Positions 7,631-16,609 are shown, counted from the first letter of the stretch. The stretch is DNA of 53,013 nt from Paracoccaceae bacterium (GCA_013214575.1 JABSSD010000105.1:1-53013); one strand, 5' to 3'. Notes: a model not told the origin generated them from the letters alone. Program-made: numbers and translations.

Positions 7631-8056
7631 CTAGTCTTCCGGCTTCCAATCAGGCTGTGTCTGAAATGACATGACATCCTCCCCGAGCTGGTCCCAATGT
7701 TTTCTATCCCGTTCGAATACAACGACCTGAACATCTAATCCCGTGGAATCATCTATCGAGCCGAGAGTAAGGGTTAAGTGATCAGGCATCCGCGTGTTCT
7801 TACCATAGATCGGGCTGCCGCAACGGGCGCAAAAGGCCTTGGTAACCTCAGATCCCTTGCCAGAAATGTATTTGAACTCGGAAATTATGCCGTTCAGAAC
7901 AAAGGTTTCTGAGGAAAACATCGCCCCAATTGTGTGGCCAGTTCCGCTCGTCCGGCGGCACTCCTCGCAATGACACTGGGCAACGACGATCGGTTGTCCC
8001 TCAACATGGTATGTGACCTCGCCACATAGGCATTTACCAGAGTATTTGTTTTTCAT
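7631..8056 (-). CDS. GFA-domain (glutathione-dependent formaldehyde-activating type) zinc protein
   Basis: The 141-residue product has the complete GFA/CENP-V fold signature: C9-x-C11, then C28-H-C30-x-x-C33, and C76-x-x-C79 in AFCARCGSPIYG. These cysteines bind structural and catalytic zinc. Some members bind glutathione and speed formaldehyde adduct formation, but for most the substrate is unknown. The ATG at 8056 is chosen because the conserved region begins directly after it and purine-rich AAGG lies upstream. It is the only minus-strand gene in this accessory stretch and has no obvious partner. Confidence 0.85.
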   Translation of the reverse strand: MKNKYSGKCLCGEVTYHVEGQPIVVAQCHCEECRRTSGTGHTIGAMFSSETFVLNGIISEFKYISGKGSEVTKAFCARCGSPIYGKNTRMPDHLTLTLGSIDDSTGLDVQVVVFERDRKHWDQLGEDVMSFQTQPDWKPED

Positions 8057-8211
8057 ACCTCGAACCTTAGGAATTTGGGCAGGGCAAGCAAGCCCAAAAA
8101 CGGTGGCAATTGCTGAATATGGAACCGGGCCATGTTCTTCGGCGGCACATGCGGGGTGCTTTAGGTTCAAGGTCGACAGTCGACTGTCCGATGACGTTTC
8201 GCGATGATGGT

Positions 8212-8226
8212 GTCCAACAAAGGAGA
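8212..8226 (+). repeat. Core repeat GTCCAACAAAGGAGA
   Basis: This matches the conserved core of the 59-bp repeats except for the last base. A short TTTCGCGATGAT stretch upstream also resembles the longer unit. It precedes the glycosyltransferase-like gene at 8358. Confidence 0.55.
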
Positions 8227-8357
8227 CGGTAGTGCCACGTGGAGAATAGCTTGACGAACTTCATCAAATCAACAGTATGGTGAGAACGGATTGCTACTTT
8301 AGAAATGTCACTACATTCTATTGAGCAGAATTTGCTATTTATAGAGACGTCTTGCAG

Positions 8358-9257
8358 ATGAATAAACTGATTGTTTCGTTGACAACCATTCCCTCGCGTA
8401 TCGATAGCATCGGCCCGACACTGCGCGATTTGCTCAATCAAAGCGTAAAAGTAGATGAAATTCGGTTGAATCTTGCCCGCAAATATCGCCGCTTTCCCGG
8501 GGCGGAAATCAGTGTGCCAGATTTGCCTGAGGGGATAACGATCCACTGGTCCGATACTGATTTTGGTCCTGCAACCAAAGTTCTCCCTACGGTTTTGGAC
8601 CATCGGGGCGAAGATGTGGAGATCCTCTTTTGCGACGATGATCAGCCTTATGATAAAGAATGGGCCCGGAAATTTCTAGAACATAGGCAGAGTCATCCCA
8701 ACTGCTGCATCGTCGGAAAAGGGTACGATTTGAGCGAACGCACTCTGGGCCATCGCTATGACCGAAAACAGGAACGTTTTCCCCGCGCAGAGGTACGCTG
8801 CAAAGGGCTGGGCTACCGCATGTTTCGAGCAGTAACGCTCGGCTTGTGCAAACCGCACCCCTTTATTTCAGACGGTTATGTTGATATCTTAGAAGGTCAT
8901 CGGGGGGTAATGGTGCGCCCGAGCTTTTTCCCAAATGAAGTTTTTGACATACCAGATATCTTATGGACCGTTGATGATCCGTGGCTCTCTGGGCACTTGG
9001 AGCGCAATGGAGTCCCGATCTGGTTGATGAGTGAAGCGCGACAGTTTGCGCGACCATACGGAGCCCACTTTCGGGACCGTCTTGGCGCTTACGTGTACAA
9101 GAAACATGACCGTCTAAAGGCTGACAGCTCGTCCATAGATCACTTCCGAGATACCTATGGGATCTGGCCCGGACACAAGGAGGTCCCCACTGAAGCTCCG
9201 CGGAAGACGTTGCGTCACAGGTTAGGTGCACCGGTACCCTTTATGGGCACAGGCTGA
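8358..9257 (+). CDS. Glycosyltransferase-like protein (GT-A type DxD motif)
   Basis: The 299-residue product starts with a beta strand and SLTTIPSRI (7-15), as in GT2-like glycosyltransferases, and has an acidic metal/nucleotide motif CDDDQPYD at 92-99. LILFCDDDQ-type strands and a C-terminal basic region (KTLRHRL) fit a cytoplasmic sugar transferase. No transmembrane segment is visible. The donor and acceptor sugars are unknown and no polysaccharide genes surround it, which is unusual for this family. The ATG at 8358 is used rather than TTG at 8352. A core repeat lies about 130 bp upstream. Confidence 0.6.
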   Translation: MNKLIVSLTTIPSRIDSIGPTLRDLLNQSVKVDEIRLNLARKYRRFPGAEISVPDLPEGITIHWSDTDFGPATKVLPTVLDHRGEDVEILFCDDDQPYDKEWARKFLEHRQSHPNCCIVGKGYDLSERTLGHRYDRKQERFPRAEVRCKGLGYRMFRAVTLGLCKPHPFISDGYVDILEGHRGVMVRPSFFPNEVFDIPDILWTVDDPWLSGHLERNGVPIWLMSEARQFARPYGAHFRDRLGAYVYKKHDRLKADSSSIDHFRDTYGIWPGHKEVPTEAPRKTLRHRLGAPVPFMGTG

Positions 9258-9269
9258 CGCCATCGCTCC

Positions 9270-9285
9270 GTCCAAGTAAGGAGAG
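9270..9285 (+). repeat. Degenerate core repeat before the small zinc-ribbon gene
   Basis: GTCCAAGTAAGGAGAG matches the core GTCCAACAAAGGAG at 12 of the first 14-15 positions. It again lies upstream of a + strand gene (9345). This could be chance. Confidence 0.35.
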
Positions 9286-9344
9286 TTCCGGAAATGTTCC
9301 CGTAGGGGCTTTCCCGACTCACTGGCGTTCGGTATCCCCGGCCC

Positions 9345-9596
9345 ATGCTCAAACGCGGCGGCACGCGCCTATCAGTTATCCCAACCCACCAGCTCTGGCT
9401 TGAATGCGCCTGCGGCCACAACGGGCCGGTCCAGGTTGCCGACATCATTGCCAAATGGGGCGATCAGATCACGGTTGGCGATGCGATCGAGAAGCTGCGG
9501 TGCTCTCGATGCCGTACCAAGCAAATTAAGGAGTACCGGATCACCTATGTGGGTGGTTCCTGGGACGCGATGCGTGGGGCAGGAGGGAGGCCCTAA
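9345..9596 (+). CDS. Small zinc-ribbon-like hypothetical protein
   Basis: The 83-residue product has two cysteine pairs, C21-A-C23 (ECACGH) and C53-S-R-C56 (RCSRCRTK), separated by about 30 residues, which fits a single zinc-binding module. The rest is short and soluble, with YRITYVGGSWDAM near the end. No function is known. It lies alone between the glycosyltransferase-like gene and the DMSP lyase locus. The start is uncertain because the ribosome-binding site is poor. Confidence 0.55.
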   Translation: MLKRGGTRLSVIPTHQLWLECACGHNGPVQVADIIAKWGDQITVGDAIEKLRCSRCRTKQIKEYRITYVGGSWDAMRGAGGRP

Positions 9597-10007
9597 AGTA
9601 GATATTTTTGTGCTCCACAGTGTTCAATGAAACTGGAGCAATATCGAGTTATTTTCGGTCCGGTCTTGGGTGTCAATATTATCAATGACTTGCGTGAAAA
9701 CTTCATGCAGCCCCTGACCGCAAATCCCAGTGTCTCCGCTAAATCACTGCCCCCAACCAGTTCCCCAGATTGATGGTCTGTTGATGGTTTTCGCGGTGAA
9801 CTTGCAGCAGTTTAGCGGGCGTTTGTGTGTGGCTCTCTGGCGGACTCTCTGACCCAGTAAAGGTGTGCTGTGGCCAGCCACCAGATATCCCGCCGCATAA
9901 TCTGAAAATCCCTGACAGCAGAATTACGACGTCATCCAGTCGCGTTCCGCGCAGGTTTAGGAGCAAGAATCGACTTAGCTTGAGAGGTCTTTCGGAGGGA
10001 ATGGGCG
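9597..10007. other. Intergenic region upstream of the DMSP lyase gene
   Basis: No gene or known element is recognised. It is presumably the promoter region of the DMSP lyase gene. TTCGGAGGGA lies about 10 bases before the ATG at 10008 and serves as its ribosome-binding site. Confidence 0.5.
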
Positions 10008-10649
10008 ATGGTTCAGGACGATCTTTTTCAAGCTATGCTGGTGGCAATCTCAGAGGTCTTTGAGGCCGAGACCAATCCGCAGGGGCCTCATACCGCCAAG
10101 ACGCTGATGGTGACGCCGTCGCCAGTGACCTTTGATCCGGTGCCGCAGTGTCTGCTGGATGAGGCCATGCGCAGGGTCTTGGCCGCCAGTGACCACCCAG
10201 TCGCGGGCGCCATTCTCAAGGCGCAAAACCTGCTGCCCTGGGGATCAAACCCGGTCGAAGGAAATACCAAAAAAAGCATTGCCGCGATGATCAGCGTGGC
10301 CAGCCTATTGGGGCCGGAGGGGCCGATTCCTGCGCCGGATGTCAGGCTGGGGCTGATCTATATGCGGCCGGACAGCTATTACCCGCTGCATCTTCATGAT
10401 GCCGACGAGACCTATGCCATTATTGCCGGGCAGGCGCTGTGGACCGCCGGGGATGATATCCGGATGCGGCAGGCGGGCGACATGATCCACCACCCCAGCG
10501 TGATGCCACATGCCTTTCGGACCGGGGCTGAAGGGTTTCTCGCAATCTGGCGCTGGAGCGGTGATATCAACACCCATTCCTATCGGTTCACCGAAAGTTC
10601 AGTCGGCGTCCCTTCAGGCCTGAAGACCGCCCGCAGTGCCGCCACTTGA
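10008..10649 (+). CDS. dddQ: DMSP lyase, DddQ type (cupin)
   Basis: The 213-residue product is a single cupin that cleaves dimethylsulfoniopropionate to dimethyl sulfide and acrylate. The cupin core YYPLHLHDADETYAI (124-138) and MIHHPSVMPHA (159-169) contain Tyr125, His130, Glu134, Tyr136 and His168. Their spacing is identical to the catalytic and metal residues Y120, H125, E129, Y131 and H163 described for Ruegeria DddQ. Length agrees with DddQ (about 200) rather than with the shorter cupin lyases. No signal peptide is present, so it acts in the cytoplasm. It stands alone on the + strand, convergent with the next gene, and no DMSP transporter is adjacent. Confidence 0.9.
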   Translation: MVQDDLFQAMLVAISEVFEAETNPQGPHTAKTLMVTPSPVTFDPVPQCLLDEAMRRVLAASDHPVAGAILKAQNLLPWGSNPVEGNTKKSIAAMISVASLLGPEGPIPAPDVRLGLIYMRPDSYYPLHLHDADETYAIIAGQALWTAGDDIRMRQAGDMIHHPSVMPHAFRTGAEGFLAIWRWSGDINTHSYRFTESSVGVPSGLKTARSAAT

Positions 10650-10674
10650 GATCATTGCCAAGGCTTGCACCGGG

Positions 10675-10701
10675 CCAGACCAGACCAGACTAGACCAGAC
10701 C
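10675..10701. repeat. Short CCAGA tandem repeat
   Basis: Five 5-bp units (CCAGA three times, CTAGA, CCAGA) lie between the convergent stops of the DMSP lyase gene and the next gene. This is a small microsatellite that could vary by slippage; it is outside both coding regions. Confidence 0.8.
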
Positions 10702-10713
10702 GTGAAGTTTTGC

Positions 10714-11733
10714 TCAAACAGGGCCCGTTCCTTCAAGCTCGCTCTGGTAGCCAAACAGCGCCGGCAACCCGCCGGTGTGCAGCATGACAACCTTTTGGCC
10801 GGGCTGGATGTGCCCCTCTTTCAGCAAGCCCAAAAGCCCGGCGAAGGTTTTGGCGGTATAGACCGGGTCCAGAAACACGCCCTCGGTGCGGGCCATCAAG
10901 ATCAGCGCCTCGTGGGTTGTGTCGCCAATCTTGCCATAGCCCGGGGCCAGAGCGCCGTCCCAGGTCAGAATGTCGTTCAGGGTCAGTCTGGGGTCGAAAC
11001 CCATCATATCCGCCAGCTTTTTCAGCACCGTTTTCAGCCGGGCTGATTGCTGCTGCTGGTCGCGCCTGACGCAGATGCCATAGACCGGCGCGACCTGCCC
11101 AACCAGGCGCAATCCGGTCAGCAAGCCGGCATGGGTGGCGCCGCTGCCCGAGGGCACCACCACCACGTCGAAATCACTGATTTGCCGGTTCAACTCCTCG
11201 CCGCCGAGGACATATCCCAGCGCCCCAAGCGGCGGATGATCACTACCAAGATGGATCACATAGGGCCTGCGCCCTTCGGCCCGCAATGCCTCGGCCCGTT
11301 GGTGCAGCGCTTGATCGGCCCCGGCTTCATCCTCACCCAGTGGATAGCTGATATGCTCAGCCCCAAGGATCTTGCTGAGCAACACGTTGCCGGAACTGTG
11401 ATACAGCGCGCCCATGTCCGGCACCCGCTCTTCCAGTTGCAAGACAGCTTTAAGGCCCAGACGCGCCGCAGCGGCGGCGGCAGAGCGGACAAAGTTTGAC
11501 TGCACCGCACCGGTGATCAGAACCGTATCCGCCCCCTGCGCCAAAGCCTCGCCAAAGTAAAACTCCAGCTGGCGGGTCTTGTTGCCGCCCAGTCCAAGCC
11601 CGGTCAGATCGTCGCGTTTGAGCCACAGATCAAGGCCAAGAAGATCAGACATCCGGTCCAGCCGTTCCACCGGTGTTTCACTGTTGAGCAAGCGCCTGCG
11701 GGGGAAGCGCTGTAGCATATCCTTGATTGGCAT
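10714..11733 (-). CDS. PLP-dependent desulfhydrase/deaminase family; possible L-cysteate sulfo-lyase (CuyA-like)
   Basis: The 339-residue product belongs to the D-cysteine desulfhydrase/ACC deaminase group of fold-type II PLP enzymes. The PLP lysine is K52 in GLGGNKTRQLEF, and the PLP phosphate loop VVVPSGSGATHAG and C-terminal HTGGLPALFGY are clear. CuyA, which converts L-cysteate to pyruvate, ammonia and sulfite, is in this group. In Ruegeria pomeroyi cuyA is linked to a TauE-like sulfite exporter gene, as here. Against a firm call, the usual QSNHxR substrate loop reads QSNFVR. Only 16 bp separate it from the upstream exporter gene, so both are probably one transcript. D-cysteine desulfhydrase is the main alternative. 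Confidence 0.6.
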   Translation of the reverse strand: MPIKDMLQRFPRRRLLNSETPVERLDRMSDLLGLDLWLKRDDLTGLGLGGNKTRQLEFYFGEALAQGADTVLITGAVQSNFVRSAAAAAARLGLKAVLQLEERVPDMGALYHSSGNVLLSKILGAEHISYPLGEDEAGADQALHQRAEALRAEGRRPYVIHLGSDHPPLGALGYVLGGEELNRQISDFDVVVVPSGSGATHAGLLTGLRLVGQVAPVYGICVRRDQQQQSARLKTVLKKLADMMGFDPRLTLNDILTWDGALAPGYGKIGDTTHEALILMARTEGVFLDPVYTAKTFAGLLGLLKEGHIQPGQKVVMLHTGGLPALFGYQSELEGTGPV

Positions 11734-11749
11734 GTGTTTTTCCTCTGGT

Positions 11750-12478
11750 TTAGCCGATCAGATAGGCGCGGCGAAACAGCACCGCGCAGGCCAGGATCGA
11801 GATGACACGAATAGTGGTGGTGATAACGTTCTGTGGTAGTTTCGGGCCAATCTGTCGCCCCAGAATACTGCCAACAACCGCCGCCAGGGCGAAGGGCGCC
11901 AAATTGCTGGCGCCTGCGAAACTCTGCCAGTCCATCAAGGCATGCAGCGCAAAAGCCACGCCGTAAGCAACCAGCGCCACCGGCTGCACCAATTTGCGCG
12001 CCTCCTGTGCCGGGCGGCCAACGGCCAGCAGTCCAAACATCATCAGCGGCCCCGGTGTCGCGGCCCAGACAGTGGCCAGCCCGGACAGGCCCGACACCGC
12101 CCGATATCCAAACTGGCCAAGGACGGATTTCATCGGCACCAGAGTAGAGATCACCCCGATCAGCAACAACAGCGCCGTCAACGACAGAACAATCCGCTCA
12201 GACAGATAGGGATAGACCAGAACTCCCAGAACAATGCCCGCGAGGCACCCCAAAATCGCCTGTCCGATCAGGCTGCGGCCGGTTGACCAGATCCGCACAT
12301 CCACGGCGATGACCGACACCAGCGTGTTCAGCATCAACAGCACCGGCACCGCGGTGGCAGTGCCCAGCAAGACCATCATCAGTGGCGCCACAACAATGCT
12401 GAATCCCACCCCAACTCCGACTTGCAGGGTGGCACCGGCAACGATGGCCAGAAGCAATAGGGGCAGGTCAGCAAACAA
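11750..12478 (-). CDS. TauE/SafE (TSUP) family exporter, probable sulfite or sulfonate exporter
   Basis: The 242-residue inner-membrane protein has about eight hydrophobic segments and the TSUP pattern with two related halves (GVGVGFSIVVAPLMM in the first, ATVWAATPGPLMMFGLL in the second). Members export sulfite, sulfoacetate or similar anions. Its position directly before the PLP lyase gene mirrors the cuyA-cuyZ arrangement, so removal of sulfite is the likely job. TTG at 12478 is chosen because AAGGA lies seven bases upstream and the first membrane segment starts right after it. Longer readings back to 12577 would add a poorly conserved polar stretch and overlap the control region. Confidence 0.72.
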   Translation of the reverse strand: MFADLPLLLLAIVAGATLQVGVGVGFSIVVAPLMMVLLGTATAVPVLLMLNTLVSVIAVDVRIWSTGRSLIGQAILGCLAGIVLGVLVYPYLSERIVLSLTALLLLIGVISTLVPMKSVLGQFGYRAVSGLSGLATVWAATPGPLMMFGLLAVGRPAQEARKLVQPVALVAYGVAFALHALMDWQSFAGASNLAPFALAAVVGSILGRQIGPKLPQNVITTTIRVISILACAVLFRRAYLIG

Positions 12479-12548
12479 ATGGATGTCCTTGTGGTAGATT
12501 TCACTGGCAGGTTTATCACCGCAGATCATAAGTTGAAAATCATCTTGT

Positions 12549-12575
12549 TGTATCTTATGATACAGAAAGGGTATC
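12549..12575. promoter_or_regulatory. Overlapping dyads in the exporter-LysR divergent region
   Basis: TGTATC-TTAT-GATACA (12549-12564) is a perfect dyad, and GATAC (12559-12563) pairs again with GTATC at 12571-12575. The cluster lies between the divergent exporter and LysR genes, 8-34 bp before the LysR start. This is where LysR proteins bind to repress themselves and activate the divergent promoter. Confidence 0.5.
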
Positions 12576-12582
12576 AATTCTC

Positions 12583-13461
12583 ATGCGTATTACGGCTCGA
12601 CAGATCGAACTTTTCCAGATGGCTTACCGCCACAGGTCCACCCGTAAAGCGGCAAATGCCCTGAATATTTCACAACCCGCGATCAGCCGAGCGGTGGGTG
12701 ATCTTGAAGCTGAAATGGCGGTCGCGTTATTTGACCGGGCGGGGCGCAGGTTTGAGCCGACCGCCGCCGCGCATAGCCTGAGCGCCGCAATCAGGAGCCA
12801 TTACTACGGGATTGACCGAATTGTGGAGGCGGCAAGCCTGATCGCCAGCGGAACCTCTGGTGTGCTGAATGTGGTCGCTCTGCCTGCCGTTGCGGATACC
12901 TTGGTGGCCCGCGCCGCAGCGGTGCTGATGGCGCGCCATTCAAAGCTGCGCATCGATATTGATGTGATGGGGGAACAGGAGTGTCTGGCTATGCTGCGAT
13001 CCGGCAATGCGGATTGTGCGGTGATCTGTTCGAGCCCTGGCGATACCGGCTTTACCAGTCGGTTGATCCGCGAAATCAGACCGGTTGCGGCGCTGTCAGC
13101 AGAGGACCCATTGGCGGCGCAGAAAGAGGTTTCGCTGCAGCAACTTGCGGAAAAGGATCTGGTGATGCTGCCGCCGGACAGCCCCTTTCGACGGGCGCTT
13201 GAACTGGAACTGGCCAAATCCCGGATTTCATTCAGCGTGCGGGCCGAAGTGCGGACCCAATCGGCGCTGGCGGAATATGTGATCAGCGGCATCGGACGGG
13301 GGGTGATCGACCCGCTGACGGGGGCGATGTTTTCCGGCGCGGCTCTGGTTCTGCGCCCGCTGAAGGCCAGCCTGATTTGGCCGATCAATCTTGTTGCGCC
13401 TGCCTCAACCATGGCCCTGCCGGTCACCCAATTGTTGCTGGATGCGCTCAAGCCCGAATGA
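12583..13461 (+). CDS. LysR-family regulator of the sulfur locus
   Basis: The 292-residue product has an N-terminal winged helix-turn-helix (RITARQIELFQMAYRHRSTRKAANALNISQPAISRAVGDLE, with the recognition helix about 29-48) and a periplasmic-binding-like effector domain from about residue 90. It is divergent from the exporter/lyase pair with about 100 bp between starts, the usual arrangement for a regulator that senses the pathway substrate. In the R. pomeroyi cysteate locus the linked regulator is called CuyR; equivalence here is inference from position. AAGGG lies 11 bases before the ATG. Confidence 0.85.
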   Translation: MRITARQIELFQMAYRHRSTRKAANALNISQPAISRAVGDLEAEMAVALFDRAGRRFEPTAAAHSLSAAIRSHYYGIDRIVEAASLIASGTSGVLNVVALPAVADTLVARAAAVLMARHSKLRIDIDVMGEQECLAMLRSGNADCAVICSSPGDTGFTSRLIREIRPVAALSAEDPLAAQKEVSLQQLAEKDLVMLPPDSPFRRALELELAKSRISFSVRAEVRTQSALAEYVISGIGRGVIDPLTGAMFSGAALVLRPLKASLIWPINLVAPASTMALPVTQLLLDALKPE

Positions 13462-13469
13462 TGTTTTTG

Positions 13470-13519
13470 CTGTCTGAATGGGTCGCTCGCAAAACGAGAG
13501 CTGCGGCAGTTTCAGACAG
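13470..13519. terminator. Nested hairpin between convergent genes
   Basis: CTGTCTGAA (13470-13478) pairs perfectly with TTCAGACAG (13511-13519), and an inner CTCG-CAAAA-CGAG hairpin lies between. It is located just after the LysR stop and before the chemoreceptor stop on the other strand, fitting a shared terminator, though no long T-run follows. Confidence 0.45.
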
Positions 13520-13619
13520 AGCGCGCAATGTCCGGTCAATCCGGCGGGTCTTGAGGCAGGCGCGGCGCGGGCCCCGAACCATGGGGCGGAGTTCCCCCCG
13601 CCCCAAGTGCCGACTGCGA

Positions 13620-15794
13620 TTAAAAGTCCTGCCACAGATCCCTTGCGGTATTGTCGGTCATGCGGCGCGGTGTTGGCGCGGCGGCGCTTTCATCCGCCGC
13701 CCAGTTGCTGTCGACAGGGGCCGGGCCGTCGTTGGGCGCAGGTGTCGACGCGACGGCGCGCAGCGGGGCGTTGCTGCGGCTGGCCGATATTTTAAACTGG
13801 GCCACCGTCTCGGACAGTTTGCTGGCATCGGATTTCAGCAAGTGCCCGGCGGCGGTGGATTGTTCTACCATGGCGGCGTTTTCCTGCGTCACCTGATCCA
13901 ATTCGACCACCCCGGTATTGATCTCTGCCAAACCGATGGACTGTTCCGCCGCGCCGACGGCAATATCTGTGACCAGCTTGGAGATATGGCCAATGCGCCC
14001 GGCGATGCTGTCGAGTGCTGCGCCCGTTTCACCGACCAGGGCCACGCCTTGTGCGACCTGTTTTGCGCTGTTGTCGATCAGGGTTTTGATCTCTTCTGCG
14101 GCATCCGAAGAGCGTTGCGCCAGCGCCCGAACTTCTGATGCGACCACCGCAAAGCCGCGCCCGGATTCACCTGCTCGGGCCGCTTCGACACCGGCGTTTA
14201 GCGCCAGCAAATTGGTTTGGAAGGCGATGTCGTCAATTACTTTGATGATCTGCGAAATCTGGCTCGAAGACTGCTCAATCTCAGTCATCGCTGAAACCGC
14301 GCTTTGCACCACGATGCCGCTGTCTTTTGCCTCCTGCTGCGCATCTTCCATGATTGCCTCAACGCTGCGGGCGCCCTTTGCCGCCGATTTGACGGATGCC
14401 GTCAACTCATCCAGCGCGGCGGCTGTCTGCTCAAGGGTCGCTGCCTGACTTTCAGTCCGCCGCGACAACTCGTCCGAGGCCTGGCTGATCTCGCTTGAAC
14501 TGCCAAAAATGCTGCCCGAAGTTTCGATCACCTGCTGCAGAGTGTCACTTAGCGTGGTCACGGTTGTATTGAAGCTTTTGCGCAGATCTTCATACTCAAC
14601 CGGAAAGCTGTCTTCGATGGCGCAATCCAGATCGCGGTCGGCCAGGCGTGACAGGCCATGGTCCAGCGATTTGATAACAGTGGTGCGGTCCGCCTCGGTT
14701 GCGGCGAGACTGGCATCGGCGCTCTGCAGTTCAGCGCGGGTTTTCTCCATCGCCTGGTTCAGCAAGCCAATCTCGTTCTGTGTGTCCAGAAAGGCCGGCG
14801 TGAAGTCAAAGTCTTTGCGCGACAGCCGGTCCAAATCCTGCTGCAAGGCTCCGAACTGGGTGTCGAATATGCGGATCAGGCGTATCCCGAGACCGCTACA
14901 TGCAGCAATTGCGAGGAGAACGATCAGGCCTGTTAATGCAAAAGTAAAAAGAGCGTTGCGCGCCTCGGCCGAGGCCATGTCAGTCATTTTGGTGGCGATT
15001 GTTCCTTCGATTTCATAAAGATGGCTGATCCACTTTGTTGATAGATTAAACCATTCCAGGCTGGTCAGATCGGGCGCATTGCCGCCAGGTCCGGCGGCCA
15101 GCACGGCCTGGCGAATATCCTGTAACGCGCTCTCCCGTAAAATTTTCTCGATATCCAGATCAGGTAAATGCTGTGAGAGCGCAAGCTGGGCAACATGAAG
15201 CATCCGCTGTTCTGCGGCGCCTTTTTCGGAAAAATTGCGATAGGCAGGCAAGTCAAACTGACCCGAGCTGAACCCCGCGGCCCCCGCAGCTCGCTGAAGC
15301 CCTGCGGCCTCTTTGGCCGCACTGAGCGCCACAAGACCCGATGCAAATCTGACGATCCGGGGATTCTCCTGCCCCAACATCTGGTTGCCGGCCTCATCCA
15401 AGAGCGCAGCAATGATATTGGTGTAATAGCCACCCATTTTCGGAGCAACGATTTTCAGCGCGTCGATGTCACGCCGCATGTTTTCAAGCGCGTTTAACTG
15501 GGCTTGCACCGACTTGGAGGTTTCGGAAATGGCACTATCAACCTGCAGCCGGGTTTTGATTAAATCATCGCGAAAGTTGCTGCCGCCAGAGGCGAGAAAA
15601 CCAGCCGATTGTCCGCGTTCAACTTGCAGCAAATGAGCCATGTTGGTCAATTTCACCGCATCTCCTGTATTTTCCTGCGTTTTCTGCGCGTTGGAAAAAC
15701 GAGTGAAATCCGCTTTGCCTTTCATACTGCCAACGACTGCAAGGCCAATAAGAGGAATCGCTATCAGGGAGAGAATATATGATCGTAGCTTCAT
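13620..15794 (-). CDS. Methyl-accepting chemotaxis protein with NIT (nitrate/nitrite) sensor-like domain
   Basis: The 724-residue receptor has a first membrane helix (about 3-23) and a large periplasmic domain with the NIT hallmark [17 protein letters not shown] near 57-72. A second helix follows ([19 protein letters not shown], about 285-305), then a HAMP-like linker and a full signalling domain with the conserved hairpin tip [19 protein letters not shown]. It ends in LWQDF, a CheR-docking pentapeptide-like tail. NIT domains respond to nitrate or nitrite in other proteins; the ligand here is inferred. The ATG at 15794 has GGAG nine bases upstream. It forms a tandem with the next receptor gene, but 800 bp apart, so they are probably transcribed separately. 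Confidence 0.85.
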   Translation of the reverse strand: MKLRSYILSLIAIPLIGLAVVGSMKGKADFTRFSNAQKTQENTGDAVKLTNMAHLLQVERGQSAGFLASGGSNFRDDLIKTRLQVDSAISETSKSVQAQLNALENMRRDIDALKIVAPKMGGYYTNIIAALLDEAGNQMLGQENPRIVRFASGLVALSAAKEAAGLQRAAGAAGFSSGQFDLPAYRNFSEKGAAEQRMLHVAQLALSQHLPDLDIEKILRESALQDIRQAVLAAGPGGNAPDLTSLEWFNLSTKWISHLYEIEGTIATKMTDMASAEARNALFTFALTGLIVLLAIAACSGLGIRLIRIFDTQFGALQQDLDRLSRKDFDFTPAFLDTQNEIGLLNQAMEKTRAELQSADASLAATEADRTTVIKSLDHGLSRLADRDLDCAIEDSFPVEYEDLRKSFNTTVTTLSDTLQQVIETSGSIFGSSSEISQASDELSRRTESQAATLEQTAAALDELTASVKSAAKGARSVEAIMEDAQQEAKDSGIVVQSAVSAMTEIEQSSSQISQIIKVIDDIAFQTNLLALNAGVEAARAGESGRGFAVVASEVRALAQRSSDAAEEIKTLIDNSAKQVAQGVALVGETGAALDSIAGRIGHISKLVTDIAVGAAEQSIGLAEINTGVVELDQVTQENAAMVEQSTAAGHLLKSDASKLSETVAQFKISASRSNAPLRAVASTPAPNDGPAPVDSNWAADESAAAPTPRRMTDNTARDLWQDF

Positions 15795-16609
15795 CGGTGG
15801 TAACTCCACATTGGTGTATTTTTTGTTGAATTCATCGCGGTTAATATTTGGGTCTCAGAGGGAGATTTAGTGTGTGTACGTCGTAAAGGTCAGATCGCAA
15901 GAGACACTTGATATGTTAAATATTGGTCAACTTGAATGTTATTTTCCATTTATAGCCGTCCCTTACCGATGTTTTTGGTGGAAAAATCGGTAAGTTTTCG
16001 GGCGCTCAACGATGCCGAATTGCCTCGATTTTGCGGGGTAATCCGGGGTTTTTGTGGCGATACTTGCCCTTCTTGAGGGGGGCGAAAATAAATTTGTCGA
16101 ATTGCCGGGTCGATTGAGTGGTGTAAATATGCGGATTAAATGCATGTTTTGATGAATTGGATTTGACGAATTTAAAATGATTGATCGGATCGTTCTGATG
16201 ATCCGCCGAAGTTCCAGTAAAGTCCCGGTGAAATCCCTGTGCAATTTCGGTGCGGTGATCCCGCGATCACCGGGCTGTGGCGAATTGGGGTGAAGACTGC
16301 CGGGATACAACGGCCCAGCAAAGGCGCCACGGCAAGAGGTGTATTTCGGGACCGCAATAAGGATAAAAGACCGTAAAATATACTTTTGGAAATTCGGTTG
16401 GCTGCGGTGTTGTCGCAGTCGGCAGGTATTTGAGAAAAGAGCGCTGCCTGTCAGGCCTGCTTATCGTGGCAAAGGCCCGCCGGGTTGCGGGCCATCAAGA
16501 CAGACAGGCCAGAGCCGATTGCTGATTGGGGAAGACCCCTGGGCGGTGCAACCAGCTCTGGCCGAGATTAAAGATCCTGGATTAAGGACCGTGGACTAAA
16601 AAACCTGGA
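15795..16609. other. Intergenic region between two chemoreceptor genes, with several hairpins
   Basis: No gene is recognised in about 800 bp. CTTACCGAT (15962-15970) and ATCGGTAAG (15986-15994) form a perfect hairpin followed by TTTT on the + strand. CGGTGATC-CCGC-GATCACCG at 16253-16272 is a perfect 8-bp hairpin. A GC-rich hairpin at 16474-16493 is listed as a terminator. The rest is presumably the promoter region of the NIT receptor. Confidence 0.6.
16474..16493 (-). terminator. GC-rich hairpin downstream of the second chemoreceptor
   Basis: GGCCCGC and GCGGGCC form a 7-bp stem with a 6-base loop, 117 bp after the stop codon at 16610 in the direction of transcription. On the minus strand the stem is followed by TTTGCC, a weak T-tract, so this is a plausible intrinsic terminator. 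Confidence 0.5.

Noticed and set aside
6182-8226. Repeats as integron attC sites
   Set aside because: GTCCAAC fits the left core pattern RYYYAAC, but no matching GTTRRRY core follows at the right distance, no integron integrase is present, and gene orientation is mixed.
15962-15994. Terminator on the + strand
   Set aside because: The hairpin plus TTTT is real, but no + strand gene precedes it; it may be a control site of the NIT receptor, so it is only mentioned in the intergenic entry.
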